Shown here piece after piece: positions 24,415-32,536 of a stretch of DNA of 64,000 bases. Under the pieces are notes generated by a model. The model saw only the letters and a program-made list of their open reading frames with translations. It did not search any database and was not told the origin of the DNA. Origin of the DNA: Lentisalinibacter sp964427415 (GTDB taxonomy: Bacteria; Pseudomonadota; Gammaproteobacteria; Steroidobacterales; Woeseiaceae); the NCBI GenBank assembly GCA_964427415.1, contig CAYRUH010000008.1:1-64000 (forward strand), read 5' to 3'. Both the position numbers and the translations under genes were made by a program. Within the stretch, counting starts at the first letter, position 1; each line of letters opens with the position of its first letter.

Positions 24415-25450
24415 CGAGTTCCAGCACCGGTCGGTCCATGGCCTGCGCCAGCTCGGCGTGCAGCGCCTGCCAGCGCTCGCCGGCCAGCAGCCGCTGTCTG
24501 CCGGTACGCCGGCGGCCGTGGAATCGGGCCAGGCGGACCAGGCTGGGCGGATCGCGGTAGTCGCCGAGACCCTCGGCCGTCGCCTCCGCGCGGGCCCGGT
24601 CGTTGCAGACCAGTACCATGTCGCAGCCGGCGTCCAGCGCCGCCCGCGCCCGGCGCGACATGCTGCCGACGCTCTCGGTGGCCTTCATACTGAGGTCATC
24701 GGAGAACACGGCACCGTTGTAGCCGAGCCGCCCGCGCAGCTCCTCGCCGATCCACCAGCGGGAGAAGGTGGCCGGGCGCGCATCCACCTCACTGTAGACC
24801 ACGTGCGCGGTCATGATGCCCGGCACGCCGGCGCGCACGAGGCGCTCGAAGGGCTTCAGGTCCTCCATGATCTCGCCGTAGGGGCGGCGGTCGACCGGCA
24901 GCTCCTCGTGAGAATCCGGCACCACCGCGCCGTGTCCGGGATAGTGCTTGGCCACCGCCGCCATGCCGGCGTCCTGCATGCCGTACATGCAAGCCGCCGC
25001 GAGTTCGCCGGCCGCCTCGGGATTGTGATGGAAGGCCCGATCGCCGATGACCTCGCTGAGGCCCCAGTCGAGGTCGAGCACCGGGGCGAAGGAGAAATCG
25101 ACGCCGACAGCCCCCAGCTCGGCCGCCAGCAGCCAGCCGGTGTGGCGGGCCAGCCGCCGGCCGGTGTCCGGGTCGACGTCGTAGCGCCGTCCGAGCCAGC
25201 GGGCGGCCGGCAGCTCCGTGAAGCCCTCCCGCAAGCGCTGGACGCGGCCGCCTTCCTGGTCGACGGCAACCAGGAGCGACGGCGTGCGCAGCCGGTGGAT
25301 CGCCTCCGTCAGGGCAGCCAGCTGAACCGGCGAGGCATAGTTGCGGCTGAACAGGATCACGCCGCCGACGGCCGGGTGCATGAGGAAGTCCCGGTCCGCC
25401 GGCGTGAGTTCCGTCCCTCCGATGTCCGCCATCAACGGGCCGAGTGACAT
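24407..25450 (-). CDS. nagZ: beta-N-acetylhexosaminidase NagZ
   Basis: NagZ is a cytoplasmic glycoside hydrolase family 3 enzyme that releases GlcNAc from anhydromuropeptides in peptidoglycan recycling. The protein has 347 residues when started at ATG 25450, which has GGAGGG 3 bases upstream. Motifs seen are GGVILFSRNY, VDQEGGRVQRLR, AKHYPGHGAVVPDSHEELPV (the His-Asp catalytic loop) and VFSDDLSMKA, whose SDD holds the nucleophile Asp. Confidence 0.94.
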   Translation of the reverse strand: MSLGPLMADIGGTELTPADRDFLMHPAVGGVILFSRNYASPVQLAALTEAIHRLRTPSLLVAVDQEGGRVQRLREGFTELPAARWLGRRYDVDPDTGRRLARHTGWLLAAELGAVGVDFSFAPVLDLDWGLSEVIGDRAFHHNPEAAGELAAACMYGMQDAGMAAVAKHYPGHGAVVPDSHEELPVDRRPYGEIMEDLKPFERLVRAGVPGIMTAHVVYSEVDARPATFSRWWIGEELRGRLGYNGAVFSDDLSMKATESVGSMSRRARAALDAGCDMVLVCNDRARAEATAEGLGDYRDPPSLVRLARFHGRRRTGRQRLLAGERWQALHAELAQAMDRPVLELDA

Positions 25451-25532
25451 GGTCCCTCCGTCGCTTCGCCTGAAGATCTCGCCGTGGACCGCCAAAATAC
25501 TTGAAAATCCGAGGCTAAAACTCTGACCCTGA

Positions 25533-26867
25533 TCATATTCTGTCGAATACCGCGACGGATTCCATGTGGCTCGTATGGGGAAACATATCCAGAACGCCGG
25601 CCGCAGACAATCGCAGGCGCCCGCCGGCGGTCAGCGTAGCGGCATCCCTTGCCAGGGTCCCGGGATGGCAGGAGACATAGACCAGCCGCCGCGGCGCCCT
25701 GGCGGCGAAGTGTCGCGCGAGGGCGTCCGCGCCCGGGCGCGCGGGATCGAGCAGCACCCGGTCCCAGTCGGAGCCCAGCCAGCCCTCGCCCGGATCCGGC
25801 TCGGCCAGGTCCCGGTGCAGGAAGGTGACATTGCCGAGGCCGTTGGCCGCCGCATTCTCCTCGGCGCGGCGCACGAGGTCGGCGCTGCCCTCGATGCCCA
25901 GGACTTCCGCTGACCGCCGGGCCAGCGGCAGCGTGAAATTGCCGATGCCGCAGAACAGATCCAGCACCCGCTCCCGGGGTTCAGGCGCGAGCAGCTCGAC
26001 CGCCCGCGACACCAGGGACCGGTTCAGCGCTCCGTTGATCTGGATGAAATCCAGCGGCCGGAATCGGATCACCAGTTCGAACTCCGGCAGTTCGTAGCAG
26101 AGCGGCTCGGGCAGGCCACCCTCGGCATCCGGCAGGGCCCGGACCGTCTCCGCGCCGCCGGTCTGCAGGAAGAAGCGCAGCGCATGGGCTTCGGCGAAGC
26201 CCCTGAGCCGCGCCTCGTCCTCGGCTGACGGCGCCTCGAGCACGCGCAGCACCAGAGCGGTGAGATTGTCCCCGACGGCGACCTCGATCTGGGGGATCTG
26301 CTCCCGAATCGACAACCCGGAGATCAGCTCTGCGAGCTCGCCCAGCAAGCCGCCGACCGGCCCGGCCAGGACCTCGCAGCGGCCCGTGTCGGTGACGTAG
26401 GGTTTGAAACGCTCGCGGAAACCCACCAGCACCCGGCCCTTGCCGTGCACGTAACGCACGCCCAGCCGGGCGCGCCGCCGGTAATGCCAGGCCGGCCCGC
26501 GCAGCGGCGCGAGTACCCGGTCCGGCGTAACGCCGCCGATGCGCTCCAGGTTATCCAGCAGCACCCGCTGCTTGGCATCGATCTGGCGCTCGGCGGCCAG
26601 ATGCTGCAGGGAGCAGCCGCCGCAGATGCCGTAGACGGCGCAGCGCGGCTCCGCCCGGTCCGGCGAGGGCTCAAGTACCGCCTGCAGCCGCGCCTCGTCG
26701 AAGTTCTTCCGCCGCCGCAAGCGCACGAAGCGCACCCGCTCGCCGGCCAGGGCGCCGTCGACGAAGACCTTCTTGCCGGGCACATCGGCTATGCCGCGCC
26801 CGTCATGGGTAATGCCCAGGATGCCGGCCTCTTCCGGCGCGCGCTGTTTCTTCGCCATGGGCATCAC
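25533..26867 (-). CDS. rlmD: 23S rRNA (uracil-1939-C5)-methyltransferase
   Basis: The 444-residue RNA methyltransferase has an N-terminal TRAM domain, the cysteine cluster CAVYGICGGC (about 77-86) that binds a 4Fe-4S cluster, QINGALNRSLV, the SAM motif DLFCGIGNFTLPLA and the catalytic VSCHPGTLARD with DPARPGAD upstream. Cys in SCHPGT is the nucleophile. The start could be GTG 26867, directly abutting the exonuclease stop, or ATG 26864 or 26858; the ribosome-binding site is weak. An 82-base gap separates it from nagZ. Confidence 0.93.
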   Translation of the reverse strand: MMPMAKKQRAPEEAGILGITHDGRGIADVPGKKVFVDGALAGERVRFVRLRRRKNFDEARLQAVLEPSPDRAEPRCAVYGICGGCSLQHLAAERQIDAKQRVLLDNLERIGGVTPDRVLAPLRGPAWHYRRRARLGVRYVHGKGRVLVGFRERFKPYVTDTGRCEVLAGPVGGLLGELAELISGLSIREQIPQIEVAVGDNLTALVLRVLEAPSAEDEARLRGFAEAHALRFFLQTGGAETVRALPDAEGGLPEPLCYELPEFELVIRFRPLDFIQINGALNRSLVSRAVELLAPEPRERVLDLFCGIGNFTLPLARRSAEVLGIEGSADLVRRAEENAAANGLGNVTFLHRDLAEPDPGEGWLGSDWDRVLLDPARPGADALARHFAARAPRRLVYVSCHPGTLARDAATLTAGGRLRLSAAGVLDMFPHTSHMESVAVFDRI

Positions 26868-27650
26868 TCAGCGTCCGGCGCCGACCTGCCAGACCTCGAG
26901 GAACTCCGCGAAGTGCGCCTGGCCGCTCTCGGCGAGGGTACGGCGCACCCGGTCGTATTCCTGCTCGAGGTCGGCCGCGGTCATCCGTCCACGCATGAAT
27001 TCGAAGCGCAGGTAGACGAGGTAGGTGTTGACGACGTCGGTCTCGCAGTAATTGCGTATGGCCTCCAACTCTCCCGCCTGCCATGCACCCCAGACCTTGT
27101 CGCCGCTCATCCCGAGCTTGCCGGGGAAGCCCAGCATGACGGCGATGTCGTCCAGGCTCGCCCGGCCGCGCACCTGATAGCCCGACAACACGTCCATCAG
27201 ATCGATGTGACGCCAATGGAACCGGCCCAGGTAGTTGTTGTAGCGGTACTCCCGCTCGGCGTCGCCGGTCTCCCAGTAGCGAGGCGCCACGACACCGTGG
27301 GCGAGGGCCCGATAATGAAGCACCGGCAGATCGAATCCGCTGCCGTTCCAGGACACGAGCGTGGGCGCAAAGCGTTCGATGCCGTCGAAGAAGCGGGCGA
27401 CGATCTCCGCCTCGTCAGCATCCGGGTCGCCCAGGCTCCAGACCCGGAAACCGTCGCCGGTCCTGAGCGCGACCGAGATGGCGACGATCCGGTGCAGATG
27501 CAGCGGCATGAAGTCGGTGCCGGCGTCCTGAAGGCGCTTGAAGGTCATCGCCGTCACCACGTCGTCGTCCGACAAATCGCCCAGATCCCATAGGCGCCGC
27601 CCGGATTCGATGTCCGGTATCGTTTCAATATCAAAGGCAAAACAATGCAT
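26868..27650 (-). CDS. PolB-like 3'-5' exonuclease
   Basis: The 260-residue protein belongs to the predicted 3'-5' exonucleases related to the PolB exonuclease domain. The DEDD-type motifs are FAFDIETIPD (Exo I, D7 and E9), SWNGSGFDLPVLHYRAL (Exo II) and NYCETDVVNTYLVYLRF (Exo III). Its biological role is not established. ATG is at 27650 in an AT-rich 12-base gap after acpS. Confidence 0.88.
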   Translation of the reverse strand: MHCFAFDIETIPDIESGRRLWDLGDLSDDDVVTAMTFKRLQDAGTDFMPLHLHRIVAISVALRTGDGFRVWSLGDPDADEAEIVARFFDGIERFAPTLVSWNGSGFDLPVLHYRALAHGVVAPRYWETGDAEREYRYNNYLGRFHWRHIDLMDVLSGYQVRGRASLDDIAVMLGFPGKLGMSGDKVWGAWQAGELEAIRNYCETDVVNTYLVYLRFEFMRGRMTAADLEQEYDRVRRTLAESGQAHFAEFLEVWQVGAGR

Positions 27651-27662
27651 TAAATAATCTTC

Positions 27663-28073
27663 TTAATTTGAATTATCATCCATAATCGGACCGTTCATGG
27701 TCTCTGCGACGGCGAATGCCAGTACCAGCCCCGCCTCGTCGGTCAGGCTGACATGGGCATGGCCGATACCCAGGCGCCGGCACACGCCCTGCCCGCGCTC
27801 GGAGAAAATCACCACCGGCCGGCCGCGGGGATCGGCGACGAAGCCGGCATCCCGGATCCACATGCCATGCGCGAAACCCGTGCCCATGGCCTTGACCACG
27901 GCCTCCTTGGCGGCGAAGCGCATGGCCAGAAACCGGACCGGGCGTTTGTTGCGGCGGAACAGTTCCGCTTCCCGGGGCATCAGCAGCCGGCGCACGAAAT
28001 GCTCGCCGAAGCGCTGGTAGGCATCGGCGATACGGGAGATCTCGACGACGTCCGTGCCGACGCCGAATATCAA
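27663..28073 (-). CDS. acpS: holo-[acyl-carrier-protein] synthase
   Basis: AcpS transfers phosphopantetheine from CoA to acyl carrier protein. The 136-residue protein begins at TTG 28073, overlapping the pdxJ stop as TTGA, with AGGGAG upstream; the alternative upstream start codons lie within pdxJ in another frame. Signatures are GVGTDVVEISRI at the N-terminus (Asp binding Mg2+), RFAAKEAVVKAMGTG and VSLTDEAGLVLAFAV near the end. Confidence 0.93.
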   Translation of the reverse strand: MIFGVGTDVVEISRIADAYQRFGEHFVRRLLMPREAELFRRNKRPVRFLAMRFAAKEAVVKAMGTGFAHGMWIRDAGFVADPRGRPVVIFSERGQGVCRRLGIGHAHVSLTDEAGLVLAFAVAETMNGPIMDDNSN

Positions 28074-28801
28074 GAGCCCCGCGCTCCCTGCATCAGGGCA
28101 CGCATGCGGGCCACGGCCGGACCCAGTCCTTCGATGACGGCACGCGCGATAATGGCATGGCCGATATTGAGCTCCACGATCTCCGGGATGGCGGCGATGG
28201 GCTCGACGTTGTGATAGTGGAGGCCGTGCCCGGCATGCACCGTCAGCCCGTTCTCGGTCCCGAAACGCGCGGCTTCGCGGATACGCTCGAGTTCGCCGGC
28301 CTGTGCCGGACCTGCTGCCTCGGCGTAGGCCCCCGTATGCAGTTCCACGACCGGTGCGCCGCAGTCCCAGGCGGCCCGAAGCTGCTCCGGATCGGGGTCG
28401 ATGAACAGCGACGGGCGGATGCCTGCCGCTGAGAGCTGCAGTACCGCGTCGGTCACCTCGTCGCGACGCCCCACCACGTCCAGACCGCCCTCGGTGGTGA
28501 GTTCCTCGCGCTTCTCCGGCACCAGGCAGCAATCGGCCGGCCGCAGCTCGAGGGCGATGGCCACCATCTCCTCGGTAACCGCCATCTCCAGATTCATACG
28601 CGTCTGCAGCGTGCCGATCAGCACCCGCACGTCCCGGTCCTGGATATGGCGCCGGTCCTCACGCAGATGCACCGTGATGCTGTCCGCCCCGGCGCGCTCC
28701 GCGATGAACGCTGCCTCCACCGGGTCGGGATAGCGGGTGCCACGCGCCTGGCGCAGGGTAGCGACGTGATCGATATTCACTCCGAGTCTCAGTGTCTGCA
28801 T
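28070..28801 (-). CDS. pdxJ: pyridoxine 5'-phosphate synthase
   Basis: PdxJ condenses 1-deoxyxylulose 5-phosphate with 3-amino-1-hydroxyacetone 1-phosphate in de novo vitamin B6 synthesis. With the ATG at 28801 it is 243 residues. Motifs seen are LGVNIDHVATLRQARGT, AGADSITVHLREDRRHIQDRD (catalytic His and Glu), LVPEKREELTTEGGLD and VHAGHGLHYHNV. It lies between recO and acpS, which is the usual era-recO-pdxJ-acpS order. Confidence 0.95.
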   Translation of the reverse strand: MQTLRLGVNIDHVATLRQARGTRYPDPVEAAFIAERAGADSITVHLREDRRHIQDRDVRVLIGTLQTRMNLEMAVTEEMVAIALELRPADCCLVPEKREELTTEGGLDVVGRRDEVTDAVLQLSAAGIRPSLFIDPDPEQLRAAWDCGAPVVELHTGAYAEAAGPAQAGELERIREAARFGTENGLTVHAGHGLHYHNVEPIAAIPEIVELNIGHAIIARAVIEGLGPAVARMRALMQGARGS

Positions 28802-28874
28802 CTCGCTGTGTTCCTGTCTGACCGCGCGGCCGTCGCGCGTCGCTCCCGCCTGGCGGGACTCGCCGTCTCCCGCC

Positions 28875-29624
28875 CTAGCGGGGCCCGCCGTCTCCCGCCT
28901 CGGCACGCCTGCGCATCGCGCGCATCACCCGCCGGCTGCTTAGCTCCCTGCCCTCCAGGCAATGTTCCAGCGCCGCCTGCAGGATGCGCCGCGCCCGCGT
29001 CAGCAGCGCCGGGTCCTCCAGCCGTTCGGCGGCGATGTCCCGGAGTTCGGCGCCGCTGTACAGGGAGGCGTCGGGACCGTCGGCGGTGACCCGGGCGACG
29101 CCCTCCGCCGCCTTAACCCGGTACCAGGCGTCCCCCTCCACCGGCAGGCCGGTAACGATATCATGCTCCAGATCCAGGCCGTAGCCGATGGCTCGAAGCA
29201 GTCGGAGTTCAAAGCAGCGCAGCGTGAACTCGACGTCGGGGCGGCTCGCCAGGCCAGTCACCGCCGCCTCGTAAGCGGCGTAGAGGTCGGGCTGGGCGTC
29301 ATGGCGATGGGTCAGCTTCAGCACCAGCTCGTTCACGTAGAACCCGGCCATCAGCGCATCACCGGCGAGCGCGGGCAGGCGGCCGGCCGGCTCGACACCG
29401 GTGAGCGTACCGAGATCCCCCGCGATGCTCCAGGACAGTTCCAGGGGAGCGAACGGCCGCAACACGCCGCGGTAGCGCGAGCGGGCCGAGCGCACGCCCC
29501 GCGCCACCAGGCCGATGCGGCCGTGCTCCCGGCTGAAGATCTCAATCAGCTGGCTCGAGTCCCGGAACGGCCGGCTGTGCAGGAGAAAACCGGGCTGGGA
29601 GGCGATACGGGCTCGCTGGTTCAC
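28875..29624 (-). CDS. recO: DNA repair protein RecO
   Basis: RecO works with RecR in loading RecA on SSB-coated DNA. The 249-residue protein has the N-terminal OB fold (GFLLHSRPFRDSSQLIEIFSREHGRI, VARGVRS) and the helical domain with FYVNELVLKLTHRHD. The usual zinc-finger cysteines are absent, as in other gammaproteobacterial RecO proteins. The start is GTG 29624, overlapping the era stop as GTGA. The C-terminal end is Arg/Gly-rich, and GGCGGGAGACGGCG recurs twice around the stop codon. Confidence 0.92.
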   Translation of the reverse strand: MNQRARIASQPGFLLHSRPFRDSSQLIEIFSREHGRIGLVARGVRSARSRYRGVLRPFAPLELSWSIAGDLGTLTGVEPAGRLPALAGDALMAGFYVNELVLKLTHRHDAQPDLYAAYEAAVTGLASRPDVEFTLRCFELRLLRAIGYGLDLEHDIVTGLPVEGDAWYRVKAAEGVARVTADGPDASLYSGAELRDIAAERLEDPALLTRARRILQAALEHCLEGRELSSRRVMRAMRRRAEAGDGGPR

Positions 29625-30547
29625 TGGGTTTCGTAGCCGAACTCGCGCAGATATCTCTCGCTGTCGGCCCAGTTCTCACGGACCTTGACCCACAACTCGA
29701 GGTGCACGGGCGCACCGAGCATCCGTTTCAGCTCCCGTCGGGCAGAGGTGCCGACCGCCTTCAGGACCCCGCCGCCCCGTCCGACCACGATCCCCTTGTG
29801 GGAGGGCTTGTCCACGTAGACGATGCCATGGATTTCCCAGCCGTTGCGGGTGCGGTCGAACTTCTCGATGACGACTGTGAGCCCATAGGGCAGTTCGTCA
29901 CGCAACCGCAGCATCAGCTTCTCGCGGATCAGCTCCGCCGCCATGAAGCTGTCGCTGCGATCGGTGACGGTATCGGGGTCGTACAGGCATGGCGAGACGG
30001 GCAGATAAGGAGGGATGATCGCCAGCAGCCGGTTCACGTTGCTGCCCGTGCGCGCCGACAGCGGCACGATCTCCGCGAAGTCCGCCTTCCCGCCCGCCCG
30101 GGCCAGCGTCTCCAGCAGGCGCTCTTTAGGCCGGACCAGGTCGGCCTTGTTGGCGATCGCGATGACGGGATGGCCCGAGTTGCGGATTCGGTCCAGCACC
30201 ATCTGGTCCGCACCCCGCCAGCCCCTGGCATCGAACATGAACAGCAGCAGGTCCGCCTCCGCGGCCGCGCCGGTAGCCGCCCGGTTCATGGCCCGGTTGA
30301 TCGCGCGTGGCTGATCGCCGTGCAGGCCCGGCGTGTCCACGAAGATGATCTGCGCACCCGCCTGCTCGCGGATGCCGTGGATGCGGTGCCGGGTGGTCTG
30401 GGGCCGCGGCGTGACGATGCTCACCTTACGGCCGACGATGCGGTTAATCAGCGTGGACTTGCCCACGTTCGGCCGCCCTACGACGGCCACGAAACCGCAC
30501 CGGTGATCCGGTTGCTGTTGTTGTTGCTGCTGTTGCTGTTGGGACAT
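29621..30547 (-). CDS. era: GTPase Era
   Basis: Era binds 16S rRNA near its 3' end and helps 30S assembly. The 308-residue protein has G1 GRPNVGKST, G2 and switch sequence PRPQTTRHRIHGI, G3 DTPGLHG, G4 NKADLV and the C-terminal KH domain (EIHGIVYVDKPSHKGIVVGRGG). The N-terminus is unusual: ATG at 30547 is followed by Ser and ten glutamines before the conserved part. It begins 5 bases after the rnc stop. Confidence 0.95.
   Translation of the reverse strand: MSQQQQQQQQQQPDHRCGFVAVVGRPNVGKSTLINRIVGRKVSIVTPRPQTTRHRIHGIREQAGAQIIFVDTPGLHGDQPRAINRAMNRAATGAAAEADLLLFMFDARGWRGADQMVLDRIRNSGHPVIAIANKADLVRPKERLLETLARAGGKADFAEIVPLSARTGSNVNRLLAIIPPYLPVSPCLYDPDTVTDRSDSFMAAELIREKLMLRLRDELPYGLTVVIEKFDRTRNGWEIHGIVYVDKPSHKGIVVGRGGGVLKAVGTSARRELKRMLGAPVHLELWVKVRENWADSERYLREFGYETQ
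30512..30541 (-). repeat. CAR-codon run encoding ten glutamines at the Era N-terminus
   Basis: Ten consecutive CAA or CAG codons (CAA and CAG mixed) encode residues 3-12 of Era. Mixed codons argue against very recent single-codon slippage. The run lies upstream of the GTPase fold, so it is probably disordered. Confidence 0.9.
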
Positions 30548-30552
30548 GGGCC

Positions 30553-31239
30553 CTATGATGGCGAGTCGGCGCTCAGGGAGGCAAGCAGCCTGCTGGCGGC
30601 CTCCTGTTCCGCCTGCCGACGGCTCGCGCCGCTCGCCGTCTCCTCGCCGGCGGGCTGCAGGACCCGGCAGCGGACCTCGAATTGCTGTGCGTGGGCCGGT
30701 CCGCTGGCGCCGACCACCTCGTAGGCCGGCAGCGGCAGACCGCGGGCCTGCAGCCATTCCTGCAGGCGGGTCTTCGGATCCTTCAGCGAGTCGCCGTCGG
30801 GCAGATGCTCGAGCCGCCGTGCATAGAGACGCCGCACCACCCGCTCCGCCTCCCCGTAGCCGCCGTCGCGGAAGATGGCCCCCAGCAGTGCCTCCAGTCC
30901 GTCCGCCAGGATGGAGTCGCGGCGGAAACCGCCGCTCTTCATCTCGCCGGGCCCGAGCTTCAGGTGCTCGCCCAGACCGTGCTGGCGGGCGATCTGCGCA
31001 AGGGAATGGTCGCGCACGAGGCGGGAACGCAGCCGGCTCAGCTCCCCCTCCTCGGCGTCGGGCCGCAGCGATATAAGCGCGTCGGAGATGACGCAGTCGA
31101 GCACCGCGTCGCCGAGGAACTCGAGCCGCTCGTTACTGCGGCCCGGCGCGCTGCGGTGCGTGAATGCGCGCTCCAGCAGGGTGGCGTCGCCGAATTCGTA
31201 GTCGAAGGTCCGCTGGACCCATTGGGTGATGTCTTCCAA
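30553..31239 (-). CDS. rnc: ribonuclease III
   Basis: RNase III cleaves double-stranded RNA during rRNA and mRNA processing. The 228-residue protein has the catalytic domain with NERLEFLGDAVLDCVIS and ADGLEALLGAIFRDGG (the Glu/Asp metal ligands), then a double-stranded RNA-binding domain (DPKTRLQEWLQARGLPLPAY ... RRQAEQEAASRLL). The start is TTG 31239, which gives the usual distance to THRSA; no ATG is available nearby. It is linked to lepB upstream and era downstream. Confidence 0.94.
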   Translation of the reverse strand: MEDITQWVQRTFDYEFGDATLLERAFTHRSAPGRSNERLEFLGDAVLDCVISDALISLRPDAEEGELSRLRSRLVRDHSLAQIARQHGLGEHLKLGPGEMKSGGFRRDSILADGLEALLGAIFRDGGYGEAERVVRRLYARRLEHLPDGDSLKDPKTRLQEWLQARGLPLPAYEVVGASGPAHAQQFEVRCRVLQPAGEETASGASRRQAEQEAASRLLASLSADSPS

Positions 31240-31271
31240 GGCCCGTCGCGTCGCCCCCCGATCAGCTGAGG

Positions 31272-31661
31272 TCAGCTGCGGACCTCGACCGTCTTGTTGA
31301 AGCTCACCGTGAACGAGATATTCGAAATGAAAGGCGTGTGATTCTTGTACTGGGCCTCGATCACGTAACCGTCGGCAATCTTTTTGATGCTCAGGTCTTT
31401 CTCACTGATGACTTTGATGCTCTCGATGTCGAAGCGGCGGGAGACAGAGCGCATCAGGTCCTGACGGGTCGGGCTCTGCCCCTCGAACTCGTCCTTCACC
31501 CCGTCGAGCACGCTGACGATCTTCATGTGTTCGAGGTAGACGGGCACCAGGCGGATACCGGCGAAGACGAACAGGCCGACGAAGGCCACCAGGATGAGCA
31601 TACCGAGGGTGGTCATGCCCCGCTGTCTGCCGCTGCAATCGATCTGACGAAGCTCCACCAT
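31272..31661 (-). CDS. DUF4845 small membrane protein
   Basis: With the ATG at 31661 (GGAGG upstream) the protein has 129 residues. It has a prepilin-like N-terminal hydrophobic helix (GMTTLGMLILVAFVGLFVFAGIRLVPVYLEHMKI) and a C-terminal domain with IKVISEKDLSIKKIADGYVI. DUF4845 proteins are typically encoded between lepB and rnc in gammaproteobacteria; function is unknown. The R-G-M-T-x-L-G beginning resembles type IV pilin-like helices, but no processing is known. Confidence 0.85.
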   Translation of the reverse strand: MVELRQIDCSGRQRGMTTLGMLILVAFVGLFVFAGIRLVPVYLEHMKIVSVLDGVKDEFEGQSPTRQDLMRSVSRRFDIESIKVISEKDLSIKKIADGYVIEAQYKNHTPFISNISFTVSFNKTVEVRS

Positions 31662-31735
31662 ATCCGCCTCCGGAACCTGCTGGGAAAGCGTTATGTCACG
31701 CGATATTAACCGATCGCGCAGTGACCTGCGCCACA

Positions 31736-32509
31736 TTATCGGATTTTATCGCCGATGCGATCCCAGCGGGGCCACTCGCCCCACTGCCAATTGAGCCAGA
31801 TACGGCTCGCGCGGCCCACCAGGTTGTCCTCCGGCACGCAGCCGACCTGGGGGAAACGGCTGTCACGACTGTTGTCCCGGTTATCGCCCATCACGAAATA
31901 GCAGTCCTCGGGCACCCGGAAGCGGTAGACGCCGGACAGCGGACTGCGCTGGAGCAGGACCAGGTGTTCGTTGTCGCCCAGACGCTCGATGAACAGCTGG
32001 CCCGCCTCGCCGTCCTCGGTCCAGCGCTCGGCAGCCTCCATCTCGACCGGCTCGCCGTTGATGAACAGGCGATGATTGCGATAGACGATCTCGTCGCCCG
32101 GCAGCCCCACCACCCGCTTGATGTAATTGATGTCCGGATTGGAGGGCAGACGGAAGACGGCGATGTCGCCCCGGTCCGGTCGGCCGGTCTCCACCACTTC
32201 GGTATGCAGCACTGGCAATCGCAGCCCGTAGGAGTACTTGGAGACGAAGATGAAGTCGCCCACCAGCAGCGTTGGCACCATGGAACTCGACGGGATGCGG
32301 TAGGGCTCGAAGGCGAACGAGCGTATCGCCAGCACCAGCAGCAGCACGGGGAAAAAGGATCGCGAGTACTCGACGATTTTCGGCATGCCGGCACCGCCCT
32401 GCGCCTCGGCGCGGGCACGCCGGCCACTTCCGGCCAGCGCCCAGACGAGCCAGATCACGCCGGTAATCAGCGTGGCGAGTACCAACAGCAGTGACAGGTC
32501 CAACTTCAT
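31736..32509 (-). CDS. lepB: signal peptidase I
   Basis: LepB removes signal peptides in the inner membrane. The 257-residue protein has two N-terminal membrane helices (LLLVLATLITGVIWLVWALA and FFPVLLLVLAIRSFAF), the catalytic Ser in PSSSMVPTLLVGDF (box B), the catalytic Lys in YIKRVVGLPGD (box D) and VMGDNRDNSRDSR (box E). It sits between lepA and the DUF4845 gene as expected. Confidence 0.95.
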   Translation of the reverse strand: MKLDLSLLLVLATLITGVIWLVWALAGSGRRARAEAQGGAGMPKIVEYSRSFFPVLLLVLAIRSFAFEPYRIPSSSMVPTLLVGDFIFVSKYSYGLRLPVLHTEVVETGRPDRGDIAVFRLPSNPDINYIKRVVGLPGDEIVYRNHRLFINGEPVEMEAAERWTEDGEAGQLFIERLGDNEHLVLLQRSPLSGVYRFRVPEDCYFVMGDNRDNSRDSRFPQVGCVPEDNLVGRASRIWLNWQWGEWPRWDRIGDKIR

Positions 32510-32536
32510 TTCCGCGCGACGATCCGGTTCAGCACC

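Noticed and set aside
28850..28910. Possible terminator or repeat (GGCGGGAGACGGCG twice) between recO and pdxJ
   Set aside because: The two copies are part of the recO 3' end and a GC-rich stretch; there is no T-tract, so I do not call a terminator.
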